A stretch of DNA of 64,000 bases. Origin: Carboxylicivirga sp. Its GTDB lineage: Bacteria; Bacteroidota; Bacteroidia; Bacteroidales; Marinilabiliaceae. The notes under the pieces were generated by a model. It made no database searches and was not told the origin of the DNA. It saw nothing but the letters and a program-made list of their open reading frames with translations. Each line of letters opens with the position of its first letter. Position 1 is the stretch's first letter. The translations under genes were made by a program, and so were the position numbers. Location: the NCBI GenBank assembly GCA_025210475.1, contig JAOARW010000106.1, forward strand, positions 1 to 64,000, given 5' to 3'. This document shows, one piece after another, positions 8,658-15,451 of the stretch.

Positions 8658-9356
8658 TTATATCATCCCTTCATCGGCATAACTAAAATATCCACTATCT
8701 GTAACAATAATATGGTCGAGCACCGGAATATCCATGATGCGCCCTGCTTCACTCATTTTCTTGGTTATCTTGGTATCGGCATCGCTTGGTTGCAAATTAC
8801 CACTGGGGTGATTGTGGCATAAAATAATGGAAGAAGCCAAATGATCAATCGCCGATTTTAGTATCAATCGTACATCAATCACAGTACCCGATATTCCACC
8901 CTGGCTCACTTTATTTCTTGCAATAACTTTGTTGGATCGGTTTAACATTAACACCCAAAACTCTTCGTGTGGCAAGTCACCCAATATTGGCTGAAACAAA
9001 TCACAAACATCTTTACTTGAAGTAATTTTCGCCTGTGCTTCGCTGTCTTGTAGTTTCCGCCTTCTGCCCAATTCAAGAGATGCCACAATGCTAATTGCCT
9101 TGGCATCGCCAATACCATGATAATTTGATTTTAGATCATTCACGGTTTTCTTGCCAAGGGTGTTCAAATTATTCTGGCAGTCTTTCAGTATCTTTTTCGA
9201 TAATTCCACAGCACTCTCTTTAGCACTGCCCGAACCTATTAAAATGGCCAGGAGTTCGGCATCAGATAAGGAAGACAAACCCTTGTAAATTAATTTTTCG
9301 CGAGGTCGATCCTCTAGAGCCCACTCTTTAATACTGAGGTGTTCGTATGTCTCCAT
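8658..9356 (-). CDS. radC: RadC family protein (JAB/MPN metalloprotease-like domain)
   Basis: 232 residues, the family's usual length. The N-terminal part (about 1-105) has a helix-hairpin-helix-like region (SLSDAELLAILIGSGS, then GIGDAKAISIVASLELGRRR). The C-terminal RadC/JAB domain carries a complete metal-binding JAMM motif: E131/E132, H181 and H183 in CHNHPSGNLQPSDAD, and D194. The historical link to DNA repair is weak; family members have been tied to recombination and natural transformation, and the exact role is unsettled. It is the first gene of a two-gene unit with the acyltransferase-like gene. Confidence 0.93.
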   Translation of the reverse strand: METYEHLSIKEWALEDRPREKLIYKGLSSLSDAELLAILIGSGSAKESAVELSKKILKDCQNNLNTLGKKTVNDLKSNYHGIGDAKAISIVASLELGRRRKLQDSEAQAKITSSKDVCDLFQPILGDLPHEEFWVLMLNRSNKVIARNKVSQGGISGTVIDVRLILKSAIDHLASSIILCHNHPSGNLQPSDADTKITKKMSEAGRIMDIPVLDHIIVTDSGYFSYADEGMI

Positions 9357-9417
9357 ATCTTATTCTTTTAACAGAAAAGATAAAGAGGCTAAATGAGAAA
9401 GTAAATATTAGGATACG

Positions 9418-9445
9418 AAAAAAGCCCTCTAAAAAGAGAGCTTTT
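9418..9445 (-). terminator. Terminator of the rpsT / tRNA-Glu operon
   Basis: A 10-bp stem with one wobble pair (9420-9429 with 9436-9445), followed on the minus strand by T, just after the last tRNA-Glu. It ends the tRNA-rpsT-tRNA-tRNA transcript before radC. Confidence 0.8.
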
Positions 9446-9448
9446 GTG

Positions 9449-9520
9449 CAGTCCCTAGGAGAATCGAACTCCTGTTTCAAGGATGAAAACCTTGCGTCCT
9501 AACCACTAGACGAAGGGACC
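9449..9520 (-). tRNA. tRNA-Glu (TTC), copy 3 in transcript order
   Basis: 72 nt. The acceptor stem GGTCCCT pairs with AGGGACT (first pair G-T), with G as discriminator base and no encoded CCA. The anticodon stem CAAGG/CCTTG encloses TTTTCAT, giving anticodon TTC (complement at 9485-9487). The T-arm is AGGAG-TTCGATT-CTCCT. Identical to the two other copies. Confidence 0.96.
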
Positions 9521-9552
9521 TTATGCCTATTTTGGCTATAAAGTTTTAGTTG

Positions 9553-9624
9553 CAGTCCCTAGGAGAATCGAACTCCTGTTTCAAGGATGAAAACCTTGCG
9601 TCCTAACCACTAGACGAAGGGACC
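9553..9624 (-). tRNA. tRNA-Glu (TTC), copy 2 in transcript order
   Basis: 72 nt, same sequence and fold as the copies at 9449 and 9926, with anticodon TTC. It lies 13 bp after the rpsT stop codon and 32 bp before the next tRNA copy, so it is probably cut out of a common transcript. Confidence 0.96.
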
Positions 9625-9637
9625 TTATTGCTTTTTA

Positions 9638-9889
9638 TTAAAGCGTGTTAACGTGTTTAGTTAACTTCGACTTTAAGTTAGCAGCCTTATTCTTATGAAT
9701 AATGTTTCTTTTTGCAAGCTTATCAAGCATTGAAGCAACTTTTGGAAGCAATTCCTGAGCAGCTTCTTTTTCAGATGTACCTCTCAATGCTTTCACCGCG
9801 TTACGAGCTGTTTTTGCATAGTAACGGTTGTGAAGTCTTCTTTTCTCTATCTGACGAATTCGCTTTTTCGCTGATTGATGATTTGCCAT
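9638..9889 (-). CDS. rpsT: 30S ribosomal protein S20
   Basis: 83 residues, highly basic, starting MANHQSAKKRIRQIEKRRLHNR, the signature of S20. Helical throughout, it binds 16S rRNA during early assembly of the small subunit. The gene is enclosed by tRNA-Glu genes: one 36 bp upstream and two downstream, all on the same strand between one promoter and one terminator. Its mRNA must therefore come from a mixed tRNA/protein transcript, and processing at the tRNA ends would free it. Confidence 0.97.
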   Translation of the reverse strand: MANHQSAKKRIRQIEKRRLHNRYYAKTARNAVKALRGTSEKEAAQELLPKVASMLDKLAKRNIIHKNKAANLKSKLTKHVNTL

Positions 9890-9925
9890 CTTACTACAAT
9901 TAAAAATTGTTAATCTTTATATTAG

Positions 9926-9997
9926 CAGTCCCTAGGAGAATCGAACTCCTGTTTCAAGGATGAAAACCTTGCGTCCTAACCACTAGACGAAGGGACC
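9926..9997 (-). tRNA. tRNA-Glu (TTC), copy 1 in transcript order
   Basis: 72 nt, identical to the two downstream copies, anticodon TTC. It is the first gene after the promoter at 10039-10069 and lies 36 bp upstream of rpsT. Confidence 0.96.
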
Positions 9998-10038
9998 TTA
10001 TTGCCTTTGAACATACGCTCATGTCTCAAATGCGGATG

Positions 10039-10069
10039 CAAAGATATAGCAAATTCAAATCCCTCCAAA
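10039..10069 (-). promoter_or_regulatory. Housekeeping promoter of the tRNA-Glu / rpsT operon
   Basis: On the minus strand, TTTG (10069-10066), 19 bp, then TATCTTTG (10046-10039) matches the Bacteroidetes primary-sigma consensus TTTG-N19-TAnnTTTG exactly. The start of transcription is expected near 10033, about 35 bp before the first tRNA. Confidence 0.75.
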
Positions 10070-10191
10070 TTTTTTTACAAAAAAACTTGCAAAAATTTTC
10101 ACCTTTCTCACCTAACCCCATCCCATTAATCTAATTTTCTTTAAGTTATCGTCAATTATGATTCTAATCAGGACTTTTTACTCTTATTTAA

Positions 10192-10223
10192 TTTGCACAC
10201 CATTTTATTAATGCTTTATTTTG
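10192..10223 (+). promoter_or_regulatory. Probable promoter of metK
   Basis: TTTG (10192-10195), 20 bp, then TTATTTTG (10216-10223), one base away from the Bacteroidetes -7 consensus TAnnTTTG. Transcription would begin near 10228-10231, exactly at the 5' side of the riboswitch-like fold, which supports both calls. Confidence 0.45.
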
Positions 10224-10233
10224 TATCGGTGAA

Positions 10234-10283
10234 AAGTGGAAGGATTTGGCTGATTGCAACCACTCAAAAAAAGTGCTAAAACG
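10234..10283 (+). promoter_or_regulatory. SAM-II-type riboswitch aptamer upstream of metK
   Basis: Stem P1 is AGTGG (10235-10239) with CCACT (10260-10264). Its loop reads GATTTGGCTGATTGCA (10243-10258), close to the SAM-II loop pattern GATTT...C.GATTGCA. After P1 comes an A-rich linker, then GTGCTAAA (10273-10280), containing the invariant GCTAAA that forms the pseudoknot around SAM. Order, spacing and placement before the SAM synthetase gene all fit. A short hairpin, CAAAC-TTC-GTTTG (10284-10296), and a T-rich tract follow and could be the switching part. SAM-II is best known from Alphaproteobacteria. The match is from memory of the consensus, not from a covariance search. Confidence 0.75.
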
Positions 10284-10373
10284 CAAACTTCGTTTGTACT
10301 TCCCTTTTTCACATGTCAATATAATATTAACGAATTTCTGTAATGCGTGTTACAGACTTATTATTTTAATGAT

Positions 10374-11627
10374 ATGGGATATTTATTCACATCAGAATCA
10401 GTTTCTGAAGGGCATCCGGATAAAGTAGCGGATCAGATTTCAGATGCTTTGCTTGATAACTTTTTGGCCTTCGACCCTAATTCAAAGGTAGCATGTGAAA
10501 CCTTGGTAACTACCGGACAAGTTGTATTGGCCGGAGAAGTACGTTCAAAACATTATGTAGACGTACAAGAAGTAGCTCGCCGCGTAATTAACCGCATTGG
10601 TTACACAAAGAGTGAATATCGTTTCGATGGTGATTCATGTGGTGTCTTCTCTTCCATTCATGAACAATCAGCTGACATCAACCAAGGTGTTGACCGTTCA
10701 GAAAAAATGGAACAGGGAGCAGGCGACCAGGGAATGATGTTTGGTTATGCCTCTAAAGAAACGGACGATTTTATGCCAATCTCGCTGGAATTATCGCACC
10801 GTTTATTAATGGACATGGCTGATATTCGTCGTGAAAGTAAAGAAATGACCTACCTGCGTCCTGACTCAAAAAGCCAGGTAACCATTGAATATGGTGACGA
10901 CAATCAACCGAAACGCGTTCACACCATTGTAGTATCTACCCAGCACGATGACTTTGATGACGACGAACCAATGTTGGCTAAGATTAAAGATGATGTGCGT
11001 AATGTTTTAATTCCGCGCACCATCTCAAAGCTTCCGGCACGTGTGCAGGCACTTTTTGACGACAACTATATATTACATGTAAACCCAACCGGTAAATTTG
11101 TTATTGGTGGTCCGCATGGCGACACCGGATTAACAGGTCGTAAGATTATTGTTGATACCTATGGTGGTAAAGGTGCTCATGGTGGAGGTGCTTTCTCTGG
11201 TAAAGATCCAAGTAAAGTGGATCGATCAGCCGCCTATGCTTCGCGTCACATGGCAAAAAACATGGTAGCTGCCGGATTGGCTGATGAAGTTTTGGTTCAA
11301 TTATCCTACGCTATTGGAGTCGCTCAACCAGTTGGTGTTTTTGTTGATACCTACGGTACTTCAAAAGTAGATTTAAGCGACGGTGAAATTGCTGTTAAAA
11401 TTGCCGAAGTATTTGACCTTCGTCCAGCGGCCATTGAAGAACGCTTAAAGCTTCGTCATCCGATGTATGAAGAAACCGCTGCTTATGGACACATGGGAAG
11501 AACTCCTAAAACAGTTAATAAGGTATTTGAATCGCCTTACTTTGGTAAGAAAGAATTCGAAGTAGAATTATTTACCTGGGAAAAACTGGATTATGTCGAC
11601 AACATTAAGAAAGCATTTTCTCTATAG
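10374..11627 (+). CDS. metK: S-adenosylmethionine synthetase (methionine adenosyltransferase)
   Basis: 417 residues from the ATG at 10374, which gives the family's standard start MGYLFTSESVSEGHPDKVAD. An upstream in-frame ATG at 10347 would add nine residues unlike any MetK. The enzyme makes S-adenosylmethionine from methionine and ATP in the cytoplasm. Signature motifs are GHPDK near the start, GAGDQGMMFGYAS in the middle and GGGAFSGKDPSKVDRSAAYA (phosphate-binding loop). The acidic DDNQPKRVH and DDFDDDEP insertions are normal for Bacteroidetes. The upstream SAM-II-like element suggests feedback control by its own product. It is monocistronic, closed by a strong terminator. Confidence 0.97.
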   Translation: MGYLFTSESVSEGHPDKVADQISDALLDNFLAFDPNSKVACETLVTTGQVVLAGEVRSKHYVDVQEVARRVINRIGYTKSEYRFDGDSCGVFSSIHEQSADINQGVDRSEKMEQGAGDQGMMFGYASKETDDFMPISLELSHRLLMDMADIRRESKEMTYLRPDSKSQVTIEYGDDNQPKRVHTIVVSTQHDDFDDDEPMLAKIKDDVRNVLIPRTISKLPARVQALFDDNYILHVNPTGKFVIGGPHGDTGLTGRKIIVDTYGGKGAHGGGAFSGKDPSKVDRSAAYASRHMAKNMVAAGLADEVLVQLSYAIGVAQPVGVFVDTYGTSKVDLSDGEIAVKIAEVFDLRPAAIEERLKLRHPMYEETAAYGHMGRTPKTVNKVFESPYFGKKEFEVELFTWEKLDYVDNIKKAFSL

Positions 11628-11647
11628 AATAAGATAACATTCATATT

Positions 11648-11695
11648 AAAGTCTTATTATCACAATAAATCATTATTCGCTGATAATAAGACTTT
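11648..11695 (+). terminator. Intrinsic terminator of metK
   Basis: A 15-bp perfect stem (11648-11662 with 11681-11695) with an 18-nt loop, running into a T tract. It lies 20 bp after the metK stop. Confidence 0.9.
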
Positions 11696-11774
11696 TTTAT
11701 ATCAACTTACCTTTCTGACGGCATGGTTTTTGTTTAAGCACAAGCATCTCATTATTAACTTAAAACCTATCGCC

Positions 11775-12506
11775 ATGAGAAACTTTATCATTTTAATCAC
11801 ATTTACCCTCTTCATTACTTCCTGTGCAACTCATATGGGTGTTATGTCAAGCAATGCTTCGATATCCGATGCAAATTTTAACCTTAAAGGTTTAGCCATT
11901 GGAACCTCCAAAACCACGCATGTACTCGGCATTGGAGGTTTGGGTAAAGATGCTTTAATATTAGAAGCCAAGCGTAACCTTTACACCAATTATCCCCTTA
12001 AACAAGGGCAAGCCTTAGCCAATGTAACTGTTGATATCAAGAGAAGCTTCTTCCCCTTTGTAGCCACAACAAAAGCAACAATAACCGCCGATGTTATTGA
12101 TTTTAACAATAAGCCGGATGATTCATCCTTTGATGCCTTTAACAAGCAATTCAATAAGACTTACATTGGGCCTTTTACTCCCAATCAGAAGGTGGGAGTA
12201 AACAAACTGAAAAATGTTGAAGTAGCAACAGTTGTTGAATCTGATAAAAAAAGGAGTACAATCTTAATTCAGAACAAAAATGGTAATTATCGCCTTAAAA
12301 AGGTTAAAAACAAAAAGCTGTTTGGCTACAATGAAGACTCAACCGATAAATATAAAATTGGAGAAACGGTTAAGTTTGAACTAAATGGAAAAACATATGC
12401 CGGAACCATTCAGGGAATTAACGACGACATAGTGATTGTTTACACCTTCATAACTAAATCAAGTAGTAAAATGATCAATGTTAAAAAGAAAAACATCATC
12501 GAATAA
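11775..12506 (+). CDS. DUF6567-like lipoprotein
   Basis: 243 residues from the ATG at 11775. The upstream frame from 11730 would bury the signal peptide, so it is not used. The N-terminus MRNFIILITFTLFITSCATHMG is a lipoprotein signal with cysteine after ITS. The segments MGVMSSNASISDANFNLKGLAIG, HVLGIGGLGKDALILEAKRNLY and NVTVDIKRSFFPF follow the pattern of the DUF6567 lipoproteins of Bacteroidetes, whose role is unknown. The C-terminal 80 residues (VATVVESDKK..., KYKIGETVKFELNGKTYAGTIQGI) look like a small beta-barrel of the Tudor/SH3 kind. It is a single gene with its own terminator. Confidence 0.75.
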   Translation: MRNFIILITFTLFITSCATHMGVMSSNASISDANFNLKGLAIGTSKTTHVLGIGGLGKDALILEAKRNLYTNYPLKQGQALANVTVDIKRSFFPFVATTKATITADVIDFNNKPDDSSFDAFNKQFNKTYIGPFTPNQKVGVNKLKNVEVATVVESDKKRSTILIQNKNGNYRLKKVKNKKLFGYNEDSTDKYKIGETVKFELNGKTYAGTIQGINDDIVIVYTFITKSSSKMINVKKKNIIE

Positions 12507-12511
12507 ATTAC

Positions 12512-12540
12512 AAAGGCAGCCAATTGGCTGCCTTTCCTTT
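12512..12540 (+). terminator. Terminator between convergent genes
   Basis: A 10-bp perfect stem (12512-12521 with 12526-12535) with loop AATT, followed by a T/C-rich tract on the plus strand. It lies between the lipoprotein gene and the convergent chemotaxis gene and may serve both. Confidence 0.8.
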
Positions 12541-14453
12541 TATCTCTTGAAGTAAGCTATTGTTTCTTTTAGTTTTTCTGCCAACTGGGTTAGATGCTCC
12601 GAGTTATTTGTAAAGATTGATGCAGATCCGGAGTTTTGTTGAGTTACCTCATTCAACTCCTGAATGGCCCGATTAACCTGTTCTGCCCCACTTTGCTGTT
12701 CGTAGCTCGAAGCTGTTATTTCCTGCACCAACTGAGTTGTTTTCTCAATCTCCGGTATTATTTCTTCCAATTGCTTGCCCGATTTTTCAGCCGCTTCAAC
12801 CCCATGCTGTGTCAGATCGATTATTTCAACAGCAGCTTTTTGTGATCGTTCAGCAAGCTTTTTAACTTCAGCAGCCACCACGGCAAAGCCTCGTCCCTGC
12901 TCTCCTGCCCTCGCTGCTTCCACAGCTGCGTTTAAAGCCAGAATATTGGTTTGTTTAGCAATCTCTTCGATAATGGTAATCTTTTCAGATATCTCCTGCA
13001 TCGATTGAGTAGTGTCTTTCGAACTCTCAAAACCAACTTTTATACCGTCGGCGGAAGCAAGTGCTATTTTCTCAGTCTGCTTAGAGTTTTCGCTATTTTG
13101 CTGTATGGTTGCTACCATCTCCTCCATAGACGACGAGATTTCTTCGGATGATGCAGCCTGATTTGAAGCACCCTCTGATAATTGGTTAGATGAGCTGGCC
13201 AATTCCATGCTGGCAGAATTAATGGCATCGGAACTTTCTACAATCTCATTAACGATCTTTTTCAAATTAACGATCATATCCTGAAGTGCCCGACCTAAAT
13301 CTCCGGCTTCATCCTGCTGACTGTCGTCCACATTAATAACTGCATTTAATTTTCCGTCGGCAATTTCCCTGGCAATCTCGGCACTTCGCACAATTGGCTG
13401 CACAACTTTACCCGCTGTAATGTATACAATAATATAAAGGATAACCAGGCCTAAAAAGCCAATGAGCAAACTGGTATAGAAAATATTGTTGGCCTCCTTT
13501 AAAATAATAGACTTTGGTACTTCCGTTCCAAGCGTCCAGGTTGTTTCAATACCATCGAATTTTACCGGTGTAAAGGTGGCATAGTATTCCTGATCAGTGT
13601 CCGAGTTTTTGTATTCAAAACTATATGCCTCTTCCTTGGCCGTCTTATTCAGGGCCTCGAAATATTCCGGATTAACAGATTCATTAGCATCAAGAAGTTT
13701 TTCAGAAATCAATTCTGTTTTGGTGTGCGCTACAATACTTGTATCGCGGGCCACCAGGTACGAGATGGCGCCCTCGTAGGATTTCATGTTCTGAATAATC
13801 TTCGACATCTCATTGAGGCTGATATCAACCCCAACCAAGCCAAGATAATTGCCATTCGCATCCTGAAGCGGAGCCGTAATCGACGTCATTAAAATGCCGG
13901 CCAGTTCTTTGGTCACCACATCGTAATACGGATTCCACACATCCGACTGATTATAGTCGCGCGCCTGATAATACAAGCTCGTTAATACATCGTTGTTCTG
14001 ATCAACAACCTCTGAAGTCTGGGTCAACTTGTTGTTTAATCTGAAAACCACATTTCGTTGCCTTCCATTGCGCAGGTCGTAAGTCGGATCTAGGGCTTTC
14101 AACTCCCAAATCTGCCAGGTTGATAATAACTCAGGGTTATTTTGACACCATCCGTATAAAATATCGCCAAATACCTTTTCCCTGTATGCCTTATCCATTG
14201 CCAGATAATTATTATAGTTATCACGAATGGTGTTAACAGACGAAATTACCTGATTAATATCGTTTTGTATCAGGTTACACGATGCACTAAGGTTGGCATC
14301 AATAATTTCTTCCGAATTCTTTAAAGCGTTCTGTTTTAACTGAAAGCTAATAAAAGTTAGTGTGGCTCCATAAATAAGCGTGAAGGAAACAAGAATGTAA
14401 ACCAACAACTTACTTTTCAAGCGTAAATTAATAAGTTTGTTCACGTTAATCAA
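12540..14453 (-). CDS. Methyl-accepting chemotaxis protein, double-Cache sensor
   Basis: 637 residues. TM1 is at about 16-36, a large periplasmic dCache_1 domain at about 40-325 (GNYLGLVGVDISLNEM, then YYATFTPVKFDGIETTWTLGTEVP), TM2 at about 333-355 and HAMP at about 357-410, followed by a methyl-accepting signalling domain. The CheA/CheW-contacting tip (KQTNILALNAAVEAARAGE) lies at about 495-515. dCache domains typically bind amino acids or other small organic ligands. The sensor differs from the first chemotaxis receptor in the window, so the two report different signals. No chemotaxis kinase gene lies nearby. Confidence 0.93.
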   Translation of the reverse strand: MINVNKLINLRLKSKLLVYILVSFTLIYGATLTFISFQLKQNALKNSEEIIDANLSASCNLIQNDINQVISSVNTIRDNYNNYLAMDKAYREKVFGDILYGWCQNNPELLSTWQIWELKALDPTYDLRNGRQRNVVFRLNNKLTQTSEVVDQNNDVLTSLYYQARDYNQSDVWNPYYDVVTKELAGILMTSITAPLQDANGNYLGLVGVDISLNEMSKIIQNMKSYEGAISYLVARDTSIVAHTKTELISEKLLDANESVNPEYFEALNKTAKEEAYSFEYKNSDTDQEYYATFTPVKFDGIETTWTLGTEVPKSIILKEANNIFYTSLLIGFLGLVILYIIVYITAGKVVQPIVRSAEIAREIADGKLNAVINVDDSQQDEAGDLGRALQDMIVNLKKIVNEIVESSDAINSASMELASSSNQLSEGASNQAASSEEISSSMEEMVATIQQNSENSKQTEKIALASADGIKVGFESSKDTTQSMQEISEKITIIEEIAKQTNILALNAAVEAARAGEQGRGFAVVAAEVKKLAERSQKAAVEIIDLTQHGVEAAEKSGKQLEEIIPEIEKTTQLVQEITASSYEQQSGAEQVNRAIQELNEVTQQNSGSASIFTNNSEHLTQLAEKLKETIAYFKR

Positions 14454-14541
14454 TTTTGGTTGCTACCCCGTATTTAGTCAATCATGTTACGAATATAACA
14501 ACCAAAAGTTATATATGTTATAACTTTTATCATATATGCAC

Positions 14542-14568
14542 AAAAAAACCGATCAAAGATCGGTTTTT
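14542..14568 (-). terminator. Intrinsic terminator of the YceI gene
   Basis: An 11-bp perfect stem (14544-14554 with 14558-14568) with loop AAA, followed on the minus strand by a T run, 24 bp past the stop codon. Confidence 0.88.
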
Positions 14569-14591
14569 AAAGGCTGAACTGCTATTCTGCA

Positions 14592-15158
14592 TTACTTAAA
14601 TAACATCACTTTAAACATTAATTCAAAATCATCATAGATCATTTTATCTCCTAAGTTGTCAAAAAACTTACCCGATCCATAACGTACATCGTACTTAGTA
14701 CGATCGATAGTAATTTTACCTTTTAATACGTTCCCGTCCTGCTTAATATCAAACGCAACAGGATGAGTCTTACCCTTTATCGTGAGGTTTCCCTCTGCTT
14801 TATAGCCATTCTCTGAACCCTCAACTTTCGTCAACTTTAAAACACTTAGCGGATATTTATCAACGCTAAAGAAATCATCAGATTTTAAATGCCCCACCAG
14901 TTTGGCATTGTAATCCTGGTTTTCAATATCGGTACACGTAATGCTGTTCATATCAACTTCGAACATACCGCCTTTAAGTTTCTTTTTATCCCATTTCAGT
15001 TTGGCCGATTTAAACTTAATGTGACCTGTGTGTTCACCTGTCACCTTTTTACCCAACCAGGTTATTTTGCTTGAATTAATGTCAATCTGCTTTTCTTGTG
15101 CGATCGCACTTGTTAAGATAAACGTAAAAGCTGCAATCAATAATGTTATTCTTTTCAT
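14592..15158 (-). CDS. YceI-family periplasmic lipid-binding-like protein
   Basis: 188 residues with a Sec signal peptide (ends TSAIAQ). The mature part begins IDINSSKITWLGKKVTGEHTGHIKF and continues with beta strands of a lipocalin-like barrel, including LTIKGKTHPVAFDIK and the closing DDFELMFKVMLFK. YceI proteins bind polyisoprenoid or amphiphilic lipids, and some are stress-induced. The physiological ligand in Bacteroidetes is not known. It is a single gene with its own terminator, transcribed away from the GH3 gene. The 293 bp between them hold both promoters, but no consensus element was clear enough to call. Confidence 0.9.
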   Translation of the reverse strand: MKRITLLIAAFTFILTSAIAQEKQIDINSSKITWLGKKVTGEHTGHIKFKSAKLKWDKKKLKGGMFEVDMNSITCTDIENQDYNAKLVGHLKSDDFFSVDKYPLSVLKLTKVEGSENGYKAEGNLTIKGKTHPVAFDIKQDGNVLKGKITIDRTKYDVRYGSGKFFDNLGDKMIYDDFELMFKVMLFK

Positions 15159-15451
15159 ATCAGGTGTATTTTAATGATTACTATCAACTTGATAAAAGAA
15201 AAACAGCGCCCGGGAATCAATGGTTCATATAAGCCTGTTAAAAGTTTGTTAACAGAGAATCAAATTGGTTAGACAAATGTTCATGCCATTTGGGTTAAAA
15301 TCAAGCCTAACATCACGCTATAAACCAACATACCTGATCATTACAAGCAAACCAAACCTTAATCAGCCTCTTATTTAATTTATTTTCCATTGCTGATTTA
15401 AGCCATATACTTTATATTTTTAAAGCTTAAAGCACATATTAAAAGATTATC

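Noticed and set aside
10347..10373. An upstream in-frame ATG for metK
   Set aside because: The added residues (MLQTYYFND) are not found in MetK proteins, and the start at 10374 gives the family's conserved N-terminus.
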